This document shows, in pieces, positions 18,081-26,810 of a stretch of DNA of 64,000 nt. The stretch's first letter is position 1. Each line of letters opens with the position of its first letter. The translations under genes and the position numbers were made by a program. The stretch is from Pseudarthrobacter siccitolerans (GTDB lineage Bacteria > Actinomycetota > Actinomycetes > Actinomycetales > Micrococcaceae): contig NZ_CAQI01000048.1 of NCBI RefSeq assembly GCF_001046895.1, positions 62,001 to 126,000 of the forward strand, written 5' to 3'. The notes under the pieces are model-generated. The model did not search any database and was not told the DNA's origin. It saw only the letters and a list, made by a program, of their open reading frames with translations.

Positions 18081-18272
18081 CATCACCAGGATGATGAGGG
18101 TGCCGGCCACGAGGTAGGAGATCAGCACCGCCGGGCCGGCTGCCTGGATGCCGGCGCCGGAGCCGATGAAGAGGCCAGCGCCGATGGCGCTTCCAAGCCC
18201 CATCATGGTGAGCTGGCGGGGTTTGAGGGCCGCGCCAAGCGCGCGGGCAGACGTCTTTGTCTGTTGTTCCAT
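16860..18272 (-). CDS. AAT-type amino acid permease (APC superfamily)
   Basis: A 470-residue transporter with twelve hydrophobic helices. The first helix, LTMMGLGSAIGAGLFIGSG, carries the unwound glycine motif that binds the amino-acid backbone, and FAFGGTEIVSVAAAETAEPA follows in helix 6-7. This places it in the AAT/GABA-permease group, which imports amino acids with protons. Substrate is not readable, but its neighbours (aminotransferase, Lrp-type regulator, ThDP enzyme) suggest an amino acid that is transaminated and then decarboxylated. Its start is 45 bases from the aminotransferase stop on the same strand, so they may be co-transcribed. It has a decayed duplicate at 3,040-4,260. Confidence 0.87.
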   Translation of the reverse strand: MEQQTKTSARALGAALKPRQLTMMGLGSAIGAGLFIGSGAGIQAAGPAVLISYLVAGTLIILVMWALGEMAAANPDSGAFSVYTAKAYGPVAGATVGWLWWLQLVVVIAAEALGAAGLLATIFPALPVWLMAFVFIVVLTAVNLTSVKNFGEFEFWFALLKVAAIVGFLLVGAALLFGWLPGAQSPGLANFTGDGFAPSGFAGIATALFVVAFAFGGTEIVSVAAAETAEPARSVKKAVRTVLWRILVFYIGAIFVIAAVVPVGSAGLKSPFAAVLDAAGMPGAATAITLVAVAALLSALNANLYGASRMAYSLAERGEAPRLLASVSKARVPVVAVLASVAFGVVTVVLELAFPEMVLPILLNIVGSTCLLVWTSALLAQLALRLRADREGTELPLRMPGFPWLTSLGLLILAAIFTVGFIGEDSRPQLLSTFGLVALLAVANWLNHRNRKAAPVVEPSERAKPSVLID

Positions 18273-18317
18273 GGGATTCCTCTAGTCAGTAGGTGGAACG
18301 GATTTGGGGGTGAAAGT

Positions 18318-19415
18318 TCAGGCTCCGTGGGCTGCCAGGATCCGGAGCACGCGGTCGTTGGCGGCGGCGTCGGCAACGGTGATCCGCACGCCGTCGCCCT
18401 GGTACGCCCGGACCATGATGCCGGCGCCGTCGAACGCCTCCATCAGCCGCGTCCGGAGCCCGTCGTCGGCGCGGATCCACAGGAAATTGCCCTGGCTCGG
18501 CTCCAGCTTCCAGCCCCGGGCTGCCAGCTCCCGAGACATCCGCGCACGCTCCTGCTTGACGACGGCGACCCGCGCCTCCATCTCCTCCCCCGCGTCCAGC
18601 GACGCGATGGCCGCCTTCTGGGCCAGCGCGCTCACCGCGAACGGAAGCGCGGTCCGGCGCAGCCCCTCGGCAATCTCCGGCGCCGCCACGGCATATCCCA
18701 CGCGCAGGCCGGCGAGTCCGTAGGCCTTGGAGAAGGTGCGCAGGACGCAGACGTTCGGGTACTCGCGGTAGAGCGCCAGGGAATCGGGGCCGCTGCCCGC
18801 CTCGGCATACTCCACGTAGGCCTCGTCGATCACCACGAGGATGTCGGGGCGGACGGAGCGCAGGAAGGCTTCGATGCGGTCGTGGCTGATCGGGACGCCG
18901 GTGGGGTTGTTGGGGGTGCACAGCAGGATGACCTTGGTGCGGTCCGTGACGGCCGCGGCCATGGCGTCGAGGTCGTGGCCCTCCAGGTGGTCCAGCGGGA
19001 TGCGGACCGGCCGGGCGCCTGCCAGCTCCACCAGGATGGGGTAGGCCTCGAAGGAGCGCCACGCGAAGATGACCTCATCTCCGGCGTCGCACAGTCCGGT
19101 GATGATCTGCTGGAGGACACCCACGCTGCCGGGTCCCACCGCGATCTCCCCGGCCGTGACGCCGAGGTGCCGGGCAAGCCGTTCGCGGAGTTCGACGGCG
19201 GCCATGTCCGGGTAGCGGTTCATGGCACCGGCCGCTCCGGCCACCGCAGCGATTGCCGCGGGCAGCGGCTCGTAGTGGCTTTCGTTGCTGGCGAGGGCTG
19301 CGATGTCCATACCGGCGCTGCGCCGGCCCGGGACGTAGGACGGGAGGCCGGTCACCGCGTCACGAAGGGTGGGGCGCGCGGCGGCCGGTGCCGATTGAAG
19401 CTGAGTGAGGGTCAT
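18318..19415 (-). CDS. HisC-like PLP aminotransferase
   Basis: A 365-residue class I/II aminotransferase. SNESHYEPLP near the start, TPNNPTGVP, VVIDEAYVEYAE and the PLP-lysine motif TFSKAYGLAGLRVGY (about 215-230), with a late arginine in GDGVRITVA for the substrate carboxylate. It most resembles histidinol-phosphate aminotransferases and their aromatic-amino-acid relatives. Since it is outside any histidine operon and next to an amino acid permease, a catabolic aromatic or general aminotransferase is more likely than HisC itself. It is divergent from an Lrp/AsnC regulator, which probably controls it. The ribosome site is weak; the start is chosen by length and the gene boundary. Confidence 0.85.
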   Translation of the reverse strand: MTLTQLQSAPAAARPTLRDAVTGLPSYVPGRRSAGMDIAALASNESHYEPLPAAIAAVAGAAGAMNRYPDMAAVELRERLARHLGVTAGEIAVGPGSVGVLQQIITGLCDAGDEVIFAWRSFEAYPILVELAGARPVRIPLDHLEGHDLDAMAAAVTDRTKVILLCTPNNPTGVPISHDRIEAFLRSVRPDILVVIDEAYVEYAEAGSGPDSLALYREYPNVCVLRTFSKAYGLAGLRVGYAVAAPEIAEGLRRTALPFAVSALAQKAAIASLDAGEEMEARVAVVKQERARMSRELAARGWKLEPSQGNFLWIRADDGLRTRLMEAFDGAGIMVRAYQGDGVRITVADAAANDRVLRILAAHGA

Positions 19416-19508
19416 GAGGACCGATCATGATTGTGACCCCGCGCACATTGCAAGATACGCTCAAGGCATTGGGACTTCTGCTCAACTTCTACTGCATGTG
19501 GTGAAAAT

Positions 19509-20039
19509 ATGACCATCGCTAACTCCCGCGCCCTGGATTCCCTCGACGGCAGGATCATCCTTGCCCTGGACAAGGATCCCGAAGCCAGCGCCCTGGCACT
19601 CTCCCGGACACTCGGCGTCGCCCGGAACACTGTCCATGCCCGGCTGTCACGGCTCGAGCGCAGCGGCGCGCTCCGTTCGTTCAGCCGCAGGCTGGACCCC
19701 GCCGCGCTCGGCTACGACCTGATGGCCTTCCTCTCACTGGCCATCAGCCAGACCCGGGCGGGCGCGGTGGAGAACGGGCTCGCGGCCATCCCGGAGGTGA
19801 TCGAGGTCCACGCCACTACCGGGGACGCAGACCTGATGGCCAAGGTGGTTGCGCGGAGCACGGCCGACCTCTACCGCATCACCAACCAGATCCTGGCCAT
19901 CGACGGCATCCAGCGGACCAGCACCGCCATCTCCGTCGTCGAACTAATGCCGCCCCGGTACGACGGCCTCCTGAACCGGCTCTCGAAGCAGGAATCCCAC
20001 CCATCGGATGAAACTACGGGTGACGCAGGCCACAAGTAG
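19509..20039 (+). CDS. Lrp/AsnC-family transcriptional regulator
   Basis: A 176-residue regulator. The N-terminal helix-turn-helix begins LDSLDGRIILALDKDPEASA with ALSRTLGVARNTVHARLSRL as recognition helix. The C-terminal RAM domain binds amino acids and mediates oligomerisation (VIEVHATTGDADLMAKVVAR). Proteins of this family sense amino acids and regulate adjacent amino-acid genes. It lies between the divergent aminotransferase/permease pair and the ThDP enzyme downstream on its own strand, so it probably controls both. GGTGAAAAT precedes the ATG. Confidence 0.88.
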   Translation: MTIANSRALDSLDGRIILALDKDPEASALALSRTLGVARNTVHARLSRLERSGALRSFSRRLDPAALGYDLMAFLSLAISQTRAGAVENGLAAIPEVIEVHATTGDADLMAKVVARSTADLYRITNQILAIDGIQRTSTAISVVELMPPRYDGLLNRLSKQESHPSDETTGDAGHK

Positions 20040-20133
20040 GCATATTTTCAATTGCTCCTACTCCTGACTGCCAATAATCCCAGCCAGATCCAGCTCTATT
20101 GCTTATCCGCAAGCTGGCCCACAGGATTCCTGC

Positions 20134-21792
20134 ATGACTACTCTCACCGTCTCGGGCCGCGTGGCACAGGTTCTCAGCAGCTACCTCAGCGACGTCTTCG
20201 GCGTTATGGGCAACGGCAACGTCTACTTCCTGGACGCCGCCGAAAAGATGGGCCTGCGCTTCTCCGCCGTCCGGCATGAGGGCGCCGCCATCGCCGCCGC
20301 CGACGCCTATTACCGGACGTCCGGACGGCTCGCGGCGGGCACCACCACCTACGGCCCCGGCTACACCAATGCACTTACCGCACTGGCCGAGGCGGTCCAG
20401 GCGCAAATCCCCGTCGTACTGGTCACCGGGGACGCGCCAAGCAGCGGCGCCCGGCCGCAGGACGTGGACCAGGCCGCCATCGCCGCCGGCCTCGGCGCGG
20501 CCACCTTCACCGTCACCCGCGATGCCGCCGGCTCCATCACCCAGCAGGCGGTGGAGTACGCACTCACCAAGCGCACCGCCGTCGTGATTGCCATTCCCTA
20601 CGACCTCGCGTCACTCGAGGCTGCGGACGAGGAACTTCCGGCACCGCTCGCCGCTCAGGTGACGGACGACGTCGACCGCGGCCTTTCGCAGGCAGCCCGT
20701 CTGCTCGCCGGGGCCAAGCGCCCGCTGATCCTCGCCGGCCGCGGTGCGCACCTGGCCGGAGCCGGCACCGAGCTGCGGGAACTCGCCGACCGCCTGGGCG
20801 CCCTAACCGCCGGAACCGCGCTGGCGTTCAACCTCCTCAACGGCGAGGGGTACCTCGGCGTCGCGGGCGGCTTCGGCACGGATACCGCGGCCGGGCTCAT
20901 GGGCGAGGCCGACGTGGTGCTAGTGGCCGGGGCGAGCCTGAGCCCGTTCACCATGCGGTTCGGGCACCTGCTTGGTCCGGACAGCACGGTCATCCAGATC
21001 GATACCGCCCTGCAGCCCACGAACCCCCGGGTGGACCTGTTCGTCAGCGCGGACGCGAAGTCCTCCGCGCGACGCCTTCTTCAGCTGCTGGATGACGCGG
21101 CTTCGGCTCAAGGTTGGCGCGCGGAAGCTTGTAAGCGTCTGGCTGCGGGACCGGGGCACCACCCGGGCTCCGACGAAACGCCGGACGGACGGCTGGACCC
21201 GCGCTCCCTTGCCACGGCACTCGACGCCGTGCTGCCGGAACGCCGTACGGTGGTCCAGGACGGCGGGCACTTCGTGGGCTGGGCACCGATGTACTGGAAC
21301 ATCCCGCGGCCGCAGGACCTGGTGATGGTGGGGACCGCGTTCCAGGCCATCGGGCTGGGCCTGGCCAGCGCCGTCGGGGCGGCCCGCGCAGTTGAGGACG
21401 GCCGTACCCTGGTGCTGGCCTCCGGCGACGGCGGTTTCCTGATGGGCCTCCCCGACCTCGAATCACTGATCGGTGCGGCGAAGAGCGCCATTGTGGTGAT
21501 CTACAACGATGCCGCCTACGGAGCCGAGATCCACCAGTACGGCTCCCAGGGCCTGACCGAAAAGCCCATGCTGATCCCCGAGGTGGATTTCAGCGGGATT
21601 GCGCGTGCTTTGGGTGCGGAGTCGGCGATCATCCGGTCGCTGGCGGACCTTTCAGCGCTCACGGACTGGATCGACGCCGGCGCCCGGGGAACCTTCGTGG
21701 CCGACTGCCGGATCACGTCCAGCGTCCGCGCGCCGTGGCTGAACGAGTGGATGAACGCCAAGCAGGCGGCGAAGGCCACGGTGGCGGGCTAG
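20134..21792 (+). CDS. thiamine-diphosphate-dependent enzyme (acetolactate synthase/decarboxylase type)
   Basis: A 552-residue ThDP enzyme. The N-terminal PYR domain has the catalytic Glu49 in VRHEGAAIAAADAYYRTSG and the GPGYTNAL loop. A central FAD/Rossmann-like domain contains KRPLILAGRGAHLAGAGTEL. The C-terminal PP domain has the ThDP motif starting LASGDGGFLMGLPDLESL and ending YNDAAYG. Overall layout matches acetolactate synthase, glyoxylate carboligase and 2-keto-acid decarboxylases, and the reaction cannot be settled by sequence alone. Next to an aminotransferase, Lrp regulator and permease, a role in decarboxylating the 2-keto acid produced from an amino acid is plausible. It is separated from lrp by 94 bases. 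Confidence 0.83.
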   Translation: MTTLTVSGRVAQVLSSYLSDVFGVMGNGNVYFLDAAEKMGLRFSAVRHEGAAIAAADAYYRTSGRLAAGTTTYGPGYTNALTALAEAVQAQIPVVLVTGDAPSSGARPQDVDQAAIAAGLGAATFTVTRDAAGSITQQAVEYALTKRTAVVIAIPYDLASLEAADEELPAPLAAQVTDDVDRGLSQAARLLAGAKRPLILAGRGAHLAGAGTELRELADRLGALTAGTALAFNLLNGEGYLGVAGGFGTDTAAGLMGEADVVLVAGASLSPFTMRFGHLLGPDSTVIQIDTALQPTNPRVDLFVSADAKSSARRLLQLLDDAASAQGWRAEACKRLAAGPGHHPGSDETPDGRLDPRSLATALDAVLPERRTVVQDGGHFVGWAPMYWNIPRPQDLVMVGTAFQAIGLGLASAVGAARAVEDGRTLVLASGDGGFLMGLPDLESLIGAAKSAIVVIYNDAAYGAEIHQYGSQGLTEKPMLIPEVDFSGIARALGAESAIIRSLADLSALTDWIDAGARGTFVADCRITSSVRAPWLNEWMNAKQAAKATVAG

Positions 21793-21895
21793 GTGCGTCA
21801 GGGATGGGCCTCGCCGTCGGGGTCCATTCCGAGACGCTTGCCGAGCTCTCCGGCTACTCGTCCTACCCTAGTTTTGTCCTGAAGTTCACAACGCG

Positions 21896-21924
21896 TTGAC
21901 ACGACTATGCCGGCGGCCCACACT
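21896..21924 (+). promoter_or_regulatory. possible sigma-70 promoter for the SRPBCC gene
   Basis: TTGACA at 21,896-21,901, then a 17-base spacer and CACACT. The -35 box is perfect, the -10 weak. The gene start lies 56 bases further on. Confidence 0.35.
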
Positions 21925-21979
21925 GGCGCTACACCTGCCAGGCAAGCCGCCCCGGCGGGCCTGTTCAGGGAGGGCTCTC

Positions 21980-22435
21980 ATGCCTGTCATCGAAGAAAGT
22001 GTCTACATCGACCGACCGCCCGAAGAGGTTTTCGCATTCCTCACCAGGACTGAGAACATCCCCGTTTGGGACTCGTCGGTCACCCAGGCTGAACAGGTGG
22101 GTGACGGTCCGGTCGGTCCCGGCACACGCTCAAAGGGAACCAGCAAAATACTGGGCAGGCAGTTCGACTGGGTCACTGAGAACGTCCACTTCGACCCGCC
22201 AAGGCTTTCCGTCATCCGCTCCGTCGAGGGCAAATTTGGCTTCACCATCAGCAACATGCTGGAACCGGAAGCCAGCGGAACGCGGCTGACCTACCGCGTG
22301 GAAGTCGACACCGGCATGGGCGGATTCTTTGGCAAGCTTGCCGACCCGCTTGTGCAAAAAACACACACCCGGACCGTCCGCGCGAACCTGGAGACCCTCG
22401 CGGATCTGTTGGCTGAACATCCCGCCGGCATATGA
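21980..22435 (+). CDS. SRPBCC/polyketide-cyclase-like protein
   Basis: A 151-residue START/SRPBCC-fold protein: VIEESVYIDRPPEEVFAFLT, the tryptophan in ENIPVWDSS, then a strand pattern ending VDTGMGGFFGKLADPLV. Such proteins bind small hydrophobic ligands in a helix-grip cavity, and this length is typical of a stand-alone domain. The ATG at 21,980 has AGGGAGGG upstream and is chosen over an in-frame upstream ATG without a site. No operon partner helps define its ligand. Confidence 0.8.
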   Translation: MPVIEESVYIDRPPEEVFAFLTRTENIPVWDSSVTQAEQVGDGPVGPGTRSKGTSKILGRQFDWVTENVHFDPPRLSVIRSVEGKFGFTISNMLEPEASGTRLTYRVEVDTGMGGFFGKLADPLVQKTHTRTVRANLETLADLLAEHPAGI

Positions 22436-22683
22436 GCCCGTTGCCGCTGGGGCGGACGGGAGCGGCTGCAATTATTTTAGGCTCGCCGAGGCCGGCGGTC
22501 CGGGCGCCCCGTGCACTATCGTTTCTGGGCAGATTCAACAGCTAGCGGCGCTACCTGGCTTTGTGGGTTGCATTCGCGGGGCACGGGAAAGATCAGCACA
22601 AGATTGCCGCAGAACGAGCCCTTTCAATCTCGTCCGGAAATAGCATCGAAGCATTAGCCGTATCAATTGTTGGGGGAAAAACG

Positions 22684-23532
22684 ATGATGGGACCCAGTCC
22701 TGCAGGCGCACCGATGGAGAATTACCCTTTGGCAACCGATCCCGACAATGCCGGCTCGTTGCCGGTCTTCGATATCTCATTCGACTTCACAACCGACAAG
22801 CCTGCGAGGACCAGGCCCGACGCAGACAGGGACAGTCCGAAGCTCCGGTCGCTCCACGAGTTGCTGTGGACCAAAAGGCTCAACTCCGGGGTCCTTTTCG
22901 CCCCGAAAGCGCCACCTCGTCGTCGGGACGGCTACCTCATCTTCACCGACACTTCCGGGGCGAGGCATTGGTACGGCAGCGACGCCATCACGAACTCCTA
23001 CTCGAGGTGGTCACGTCCGAAGTCCCTGGCCGAGGCAACCGCCTCGTTAAGCGAGGCGCAACGGTCCCGCTATCTCAACCCGCCATACACCATCGGCAGT
23101 TCCATGATTTGGCCGGTCAGGTCGAAGGACCGGCCCACCATAAATGCGGCACGAGGCTTCGGTCCCTCAGGTCGGCTGATCAGTGACCGCATGGATCTCA
23201 CACTCGAATGCATTCGGCGCCACTACGCAGGAGAACTCGAGAGCCCCCTTGCCAGCGTCCTCACCGCCTACGCGGACTTCTTCGCGCTCTTCGACGGGTT
23301 CACGGAGTTCGTGGACTTCTTCCACTTCCAAGACCTCGTGACGCCCGGCTACAACGAAGTTCAGTTCTTTCTGCCGTTCGACGACTTCAACCGTCCCGGG
23401 ACACCCACCACAACCGAGGAGTACGTAACGTACCGGGAGGCAACGCTGGATTTTATCGACAAGCGGAGCCGTCGGATGGCCAAGTGGCTTGGCGACAACG
23501 GTCCCGACGCCGGTGTTGCCGCGCTGGTCTGA
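22684..23532 (+). CDS. uncharacterised actinobacterial protein
   Basis: A 282-residue soluble protein without a recognised catalytic motif. It is rich in aromatic residues and has a helical stretch around DFFALFDGFTEFVDFFHFQD. The opening VFDISFDFTTDKPARTRPDA and repeated Tyr/Trp positions suggest a globular enzyme-like or binding protein; it may belong to a domain of unknown function seen in Arthrobacter relatives. The ATG at 22,684 follows GGGGGA; an upstream GTG at 22,561 would add 41 residues of poor quality. No operon partner. Function unknown. Confidence 0.6.
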   Translation: MMGPSPAGAPMENYPLATDPDNAGSLPVFDISFDFTTDKPARTRPDADRDSPKLRSLHELLWTKRLNSGVLFAPKAPPRRRDGYLIFTDTSGARHWYGSDAITNSYSRWSRPKSLAEATASLSEAQRSRYLNPPYTIGSSMIWPVRSKDRPTINAARGFGPSGRLISDRMDLTLECIRRHYAGELESPLASVLTAYADFFALFDGFTEFVDFFHFQDLVTPGYNEVQFFLPFDDFNRPGTPTTTEEYVTYREATLDFIDKRSRRMAKWLGDNGPDAGVAALV

Positions 23533-23618
23533 AACCACGGCGGCTGTGGCCGGCTAACGTTCGCGGGGATAGCCTTGCAGGCCCGGAACGGCATCCTCGG
23601 TCCGGACGTTGTTGGGGT

Positions 23619-24185
23619 ATGAGGAAGCGCGTTGTCATCCCGGCCCTGCTGCTCGTGGCTGTCATCGCGGTTAGTGTGGGGCTGTACCTTTTCCAGCCCT
23701 GGCGCATCTTCACGAGCTCAACGGTGATCGAGGACCTTCCGGCTGCTGCCACGCCAGCCGTCGAGCCAACGACCGAGCCGACAGAGCCCGCAGCACCCTC
23801 GGCAGCGCCCTCCGCCGTGGCACCCGTTGCCGCTCCGCGTGAGCGCGCAATAGGCCAACTCATCAGCCATGAACACGCAAGTTCGGGAACGGCGAGGATC
23901 CTGGAGCTTCCGGATGGGAGCCGGATCCTCAGGCTCGAAGGCCTTGATACGTCCGACGGGCCCGACCTCCAGGTATGGCTCACCGACGCACCGGTGATCG
24001 AGGGGACCGCCGGCTGGTACGTCTTCGATGACGGCGCCTACCTCGACCTCGGCGCGCTCAAAGCCAACAAAGGCGACCAGAACTATGAGATCCCGGCCGC
24101 CGCGGAGCTTGGCGACTACAGCTCCGTCAGCATCTGGTGCGCGCGTTTCGCGGTGTCCTTCGCCGCAGCCGAACTGAACACGTAG
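23619..24185 (+). CDS. membrane-anchored DM13-domain protein
   Basis: A 188-residue protein. Residues 4-25 form a single N-terminal transmembrane helix, followed by a Pro/Thr/Glu/Ala linker to about residue 75. The C-terminal half is a DM13 domain: GTARILELPDGSRILRLEGL, DTSDGPDLQVWLTD, then LGALKANKGDQNYEIPA and the cysteine in VSIWCARFAVSFAAAEL. DM13 domains have a conserved cysteine and may be redox-active or metal-linked. It would face the outside of the cell. The ATG at 23,619 gives the complete membrane segment. No partner gene identifies a function. Confidence 0.82.
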   Translation: MRKRVVIPALLLVAVIAVSVGLYLFQPWRIFTSSTVIEDLPAAATPAVEPTTEPTEPAAPSAAPSAVAPVAAPRERAIGQLISHEHASSGTARILELPDGSRILRLEGLDTSDGPDLQVWLTDAPVIEGTAGWYVFDDGAYLDLGALKANKGDQNYEIPAAAELGDYSSVSIWCARFAVSFAAAELNT

Positions 24186-24254
24186 GCCAAGGCCCGCCGG
24201 GCATACCCTGAAACCGGTCAACATTCCCGACAAACCCCGGAAAGGCATGCACCC

Positions 24255-25151
24255 ATGCGGATACTCGTCGTCGGAGCCGGAGCCACAGGCGGGGCGTTCG
24301 GTACGCTCCTGCAGGAAGCGGGACGGGACGTCACCTACCTGGTGCGTCCGCGCAAGCAGGAGGTCCTCAGCCGCGACGGACTGCGCTTCATCTCCCCCAC
24401 CGCTGACCGGACGAACCGGGTGAAAACCATCACCGCACCGGACGCTTCAGGGGCCTTCGATCTGATCCTCGTCACGGTCAAAGCCACGGCGTTCGAGGGC
24501 GTACTCAGCGAGATCGGCGCCTTCGTGGGGCCGGGAACCAGCATCGTTCCCATCCTGAACGGCATGGCCCATGTGGACCGGCTGGAGCAGCAGTACCCCG
24601 GGCAGGTGCTGGGCGGGCTGGCCCGGATCGTGGCCACCCTCGACGGCGACGTGGTCCGCCAGCAGGTGCCCCTCACTTCCCTCATGGTGGGCGGGCTGAA
24701 CGGAACTCCTGTCCCTGCGGAGGTTTCTGAAGCTCTGGACGTGCCCGGCGTCGACTTCTCGGTAGTGGACGACGTAGCAGGCGCACTGTGGGATAAATGG
24801 GCCTTCATCGCGGCCGCGGGAATCGTCAACTGCCTGTTCCGGGCCCCGGTAGGACGGATCCTCGAGGCCGGCGGACAGTCCAGGATCCTGGAGGCCATCA
24901 GCGAAACCGAAGCAGTGGCAGCAGCGGCTGGACATCCCGTTTCCGACGCCGCTCACGCACAGGCGGTCGGGATACTCAAGGAGCCGGGGTCGGCCTTCAC
25001 GTCCTCCCTGTACCGGGACCTCACCGCGGGGCTGCCCTCCGAAGCGGAGCACATCCTCGGCGACCTCGCGCGCCGGGCCCGCGACCTTACCGTCCCCACC
25101 CCGCTGCTGGACCTCACCCTCATCCAGATCAGGGCCGGCCTCCCCCGCTGA
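24255..25151 (+). CDS. 2-dehydropantoate 2-reductase family protein (PanE-like)
   Basis: A 298-residue ketopantoate-reductase-type dehydrogenase. N-terminal Rossmann motif GAGATGGAFG and RPRKQE for NADPH, then the catalytic lysine-bearing VTVKATAFEGVL and ILNGMAHVDRL. C-terminal helical dimer domain has the conserved WDKWAFIAAAG and SSLYRDLTAGLPSEAEHI. PanE converts ketopantoate to pantoate in coenzyme A synthesis, but many paralogues act on other 2-keto acids. Here it is not beside pan genes, so the exact substrate is uncertain. It is convergent with the alanine symporter, separated by a strong hairpin. Confidence 0.85.
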   Translation: MRILVVGAGATGGAFGTLLQEAGRDVTYLVRPRKQEVLSRDGLRFISPTADRTNRVKTITAPDASGAFDLILVTVKATAFEGVLSEIGAFVGPGTSIVPILNGMAHVDRLEQQYPGQVLGGLARIVATLDGDVVRQQVPLTSLMVGGLNGTPVPAEVSEALDVPGVDFSVVDDVAGALWDKWAFIAAAGIVNCLFRAPVGRILEAGGQSRILEAISETEAVAAAAGHPVSDAAHAQAVGILKEPGSAFTSSLYRDLTAGLPSEAEHILGDLARRARDLTVPTPLLDLTLIQIRAGLPR

Positions 25152-25174
25152 GTGCGGGAGCGGGACCAAAGCCA

Positions 25175-25216
25175 AGCGCCGCCGTCGTACCTTCCAAAGG
25201 GTACGACGGCGGCGCT
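25175..25216. terminator. strong bidirectional hairpin of the GCCGCCGTCGTA family
   Basis: Perfect 17-base-pair stem with an 8-base loop, between the convergent panE-like gene and alanine symporter. Core GCCGCCGTCGTACC/GGTACGACGGCGGC. One of four such hairpins in the window. Confidence 0.85.
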
Positions 25217-25268
25217 GGGCGTTCCGCTCTTTGCCTCCTGCCGCCTTATGCGGCGGGTGCAGTACGCA

Positions 25269-26810
25269 CTAGATCCGCACGGATTCCTTCTCGCGGTCGG
25301 CCTTCTTGTAGGACTCCCAGAAGGTGGCACCGGTGATGCCGAGGGGGCCCGGGTCGAAGACGGGGTCGAGGCCAAGCTTCTGCTGCCGTTCGAAGTCCTT
25401 CAGCGCCTGGAACGCGGGCTTCTGCAGGACCAGGATGCCGACGATGTTCAGCCAGGCCATCAGCCCGACGCCGATGTCGCCCATCACCCACGCGTCCGCG
25501 GCCGTGTTCACGCATCCGTAAGCAGCGGCGACGAGGATGGCCACCTGCAGTGCGATGGTGGTGGCGCGGCCGAGGCTGGTCCGGAGGCCGGGAATCATCG
25601 TGGCTGACGAGTTGCCCAGGAGGAAACGCAGGTTGGTCTCCGCCATGTAGTAGTACGCGATGACCGTGGTCAGGCAGAAGAAGACCAGCGTGACAGCAAT
25701 GAAGGCGGCGCCGACGCCGGGGAAGACGGAGTCGAATCCAGCCTGCACATACTGTGGCCCGACGACGGCGCTCGCCGACAGCAGGCCGCCTTCGGCGAGA
25801 ATGTCGCCGTCTTCGCTGCCGCCGGAGAAGACGCGGTAGGCACCGGTGGAGAGGATCAGGAAGCCGGTGGCCGAGCACACGAACAGCGTGTCGATGTACA
25901 CCGCGAAGGCCTGGACGAGGCCCTGCTTGGCCGGGTGCGAGACTTCGGCGGCGGCAGCCGCGTGCGGGCCCGTTCCCTGGCCGGCCTCGTTCGAGTAGAC
26001 ACCGCGCTTGACGCCCCACATCACGGCCAGGCCGATGATCGCGCCGAGGGCCGAATCCATGCCAAAGGCGCTGCGGAACACCAGCGAGAGGATCTCCGGC
26101 AGCTGGGCGGCGTTGATGACGACGACGATCAGGGCGAGGATGATGTAGCCGGCGGCCATGAACGGCACGACGAACGCCGCAACGCTGGCGATGCGCTTCA
26201 CGCCGCCCATGACCACGAGGGCCAGGAGGATGACCGAGCCGACGGCCACAACCCACGGCTCGAGGGTCCACGCGCCGCTGATGGCGGTGGCCATGGAGTT
26301 GGTCTGGACACCCGGCATCAGAACGCCGCAGGCAAGGACGGTTACGGCCGCAAAGACGTAGCCGTAGACCTTGAAGAAGCCGGCGCCCTTGGTGTGGGCG
26401 AAGGCCCTGGAGAAGTAGTAGGCAGGACCGCCGCGGTACTCGCCGGTCAGCGGATCGCGGGTTTTGTAGATCTGGCCGAGGGTTGACTCGACGAACGACG
26501 TGGACGCGCCCAGGAAGGCGACGGCCCACATCCAGAACAGGGCGCCCGGTCCCCCGAAGGCGATCGCGGTGGCGACGCCGGCGACGTTGCCGGTGCCCAC
26601 GCGGCCGGACAGGGACATGGCCAGGGCCTGGAACGAGGAGACGCCGGAGGCGGACTTCTCGCCGTGAAGCAGCTGCTGGAACATCCCCTTGACGTGCCGG
26701 ACCTGCAGGAAGCGTGTCCGGATGGAGAAGTAGACACCGGTGGCGAGGCAGAGATAGACGAGCCAGTCGCTCCAGATCACGTTGTTGATGGCCGATAAGA
26801 CGTCGCTCAT
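25269..26810 (-). CDS. sodium:alanine symporter (AGCS family)
   Basis: A 513-residue transporter with about eleven helices. The AGCS signature region reads SSFQALAMSLSGRVGTGNVA then GVATAIAFGGPGALFWMW, and the NEAGQGTGPHAAAAA motif lies near 285. It imports alanine or glycine with sodium. The C-terminal tail of about 60 residues is hydrophilic. The ATG at 26,810 has GGAGGG upstream and marks the natural beginning (MSDVLSAINNVIWSDWL). It is divergent from the serine hydrolase and convergent with the panE-like gene. Ligand assigned from family. Confidence 0.9.
   Translation of the reverse strand: MSDVLSAINNVIWSDWLVYLCLATGVYFSIRTRFLQVRHVKGMFQQLLHGEKSASGVSSFQALAMSLSGRVGTGNVAGVATAIAFGGPGALFWMWAVAFLGASTSFVESTLGQIYKTRDPLTGEYRGGPAYYFSRAFAHTKGAGFFKVYGYVFAAVTVLACGVLMPGVQTNSMATAISGAWTLEPWVVAVGSVILLALVVMGGVKRIASVAAFVVPFMAAGYIILALIVVVINAAQLPEILSLVFRSAFGMDSALGAIIGLAVMWGVKRGVYSNEAGQGTGPHAAAAAEVSHPAKQGLVQAFAVYIDTLFVCSATGFLILSTGAYRVFSGGSEDGDILAEGGLLSASAVVGPQYVQAGFDSVFPGVGAAFIAVTLVFFCLTTVIAYYYMAETNLRFLLGNSSATMIPGLRTSLGRATTIALQVAILVAAAYGCVNTAADAWVMGDIGVGLMAWLNIVGILVLQKPAFQALKDFERQQKLGLDPVFDPGPLGITGATFWESYKKADREKESVRI

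Noticed and set aside
18318..19415. Naming the aminotransferase hisC
   Set aside because: It is not near histidine biosynthesis genes and its neighbours suggest catabolism; HisC-like aromatic aminotransferases are equally similar.
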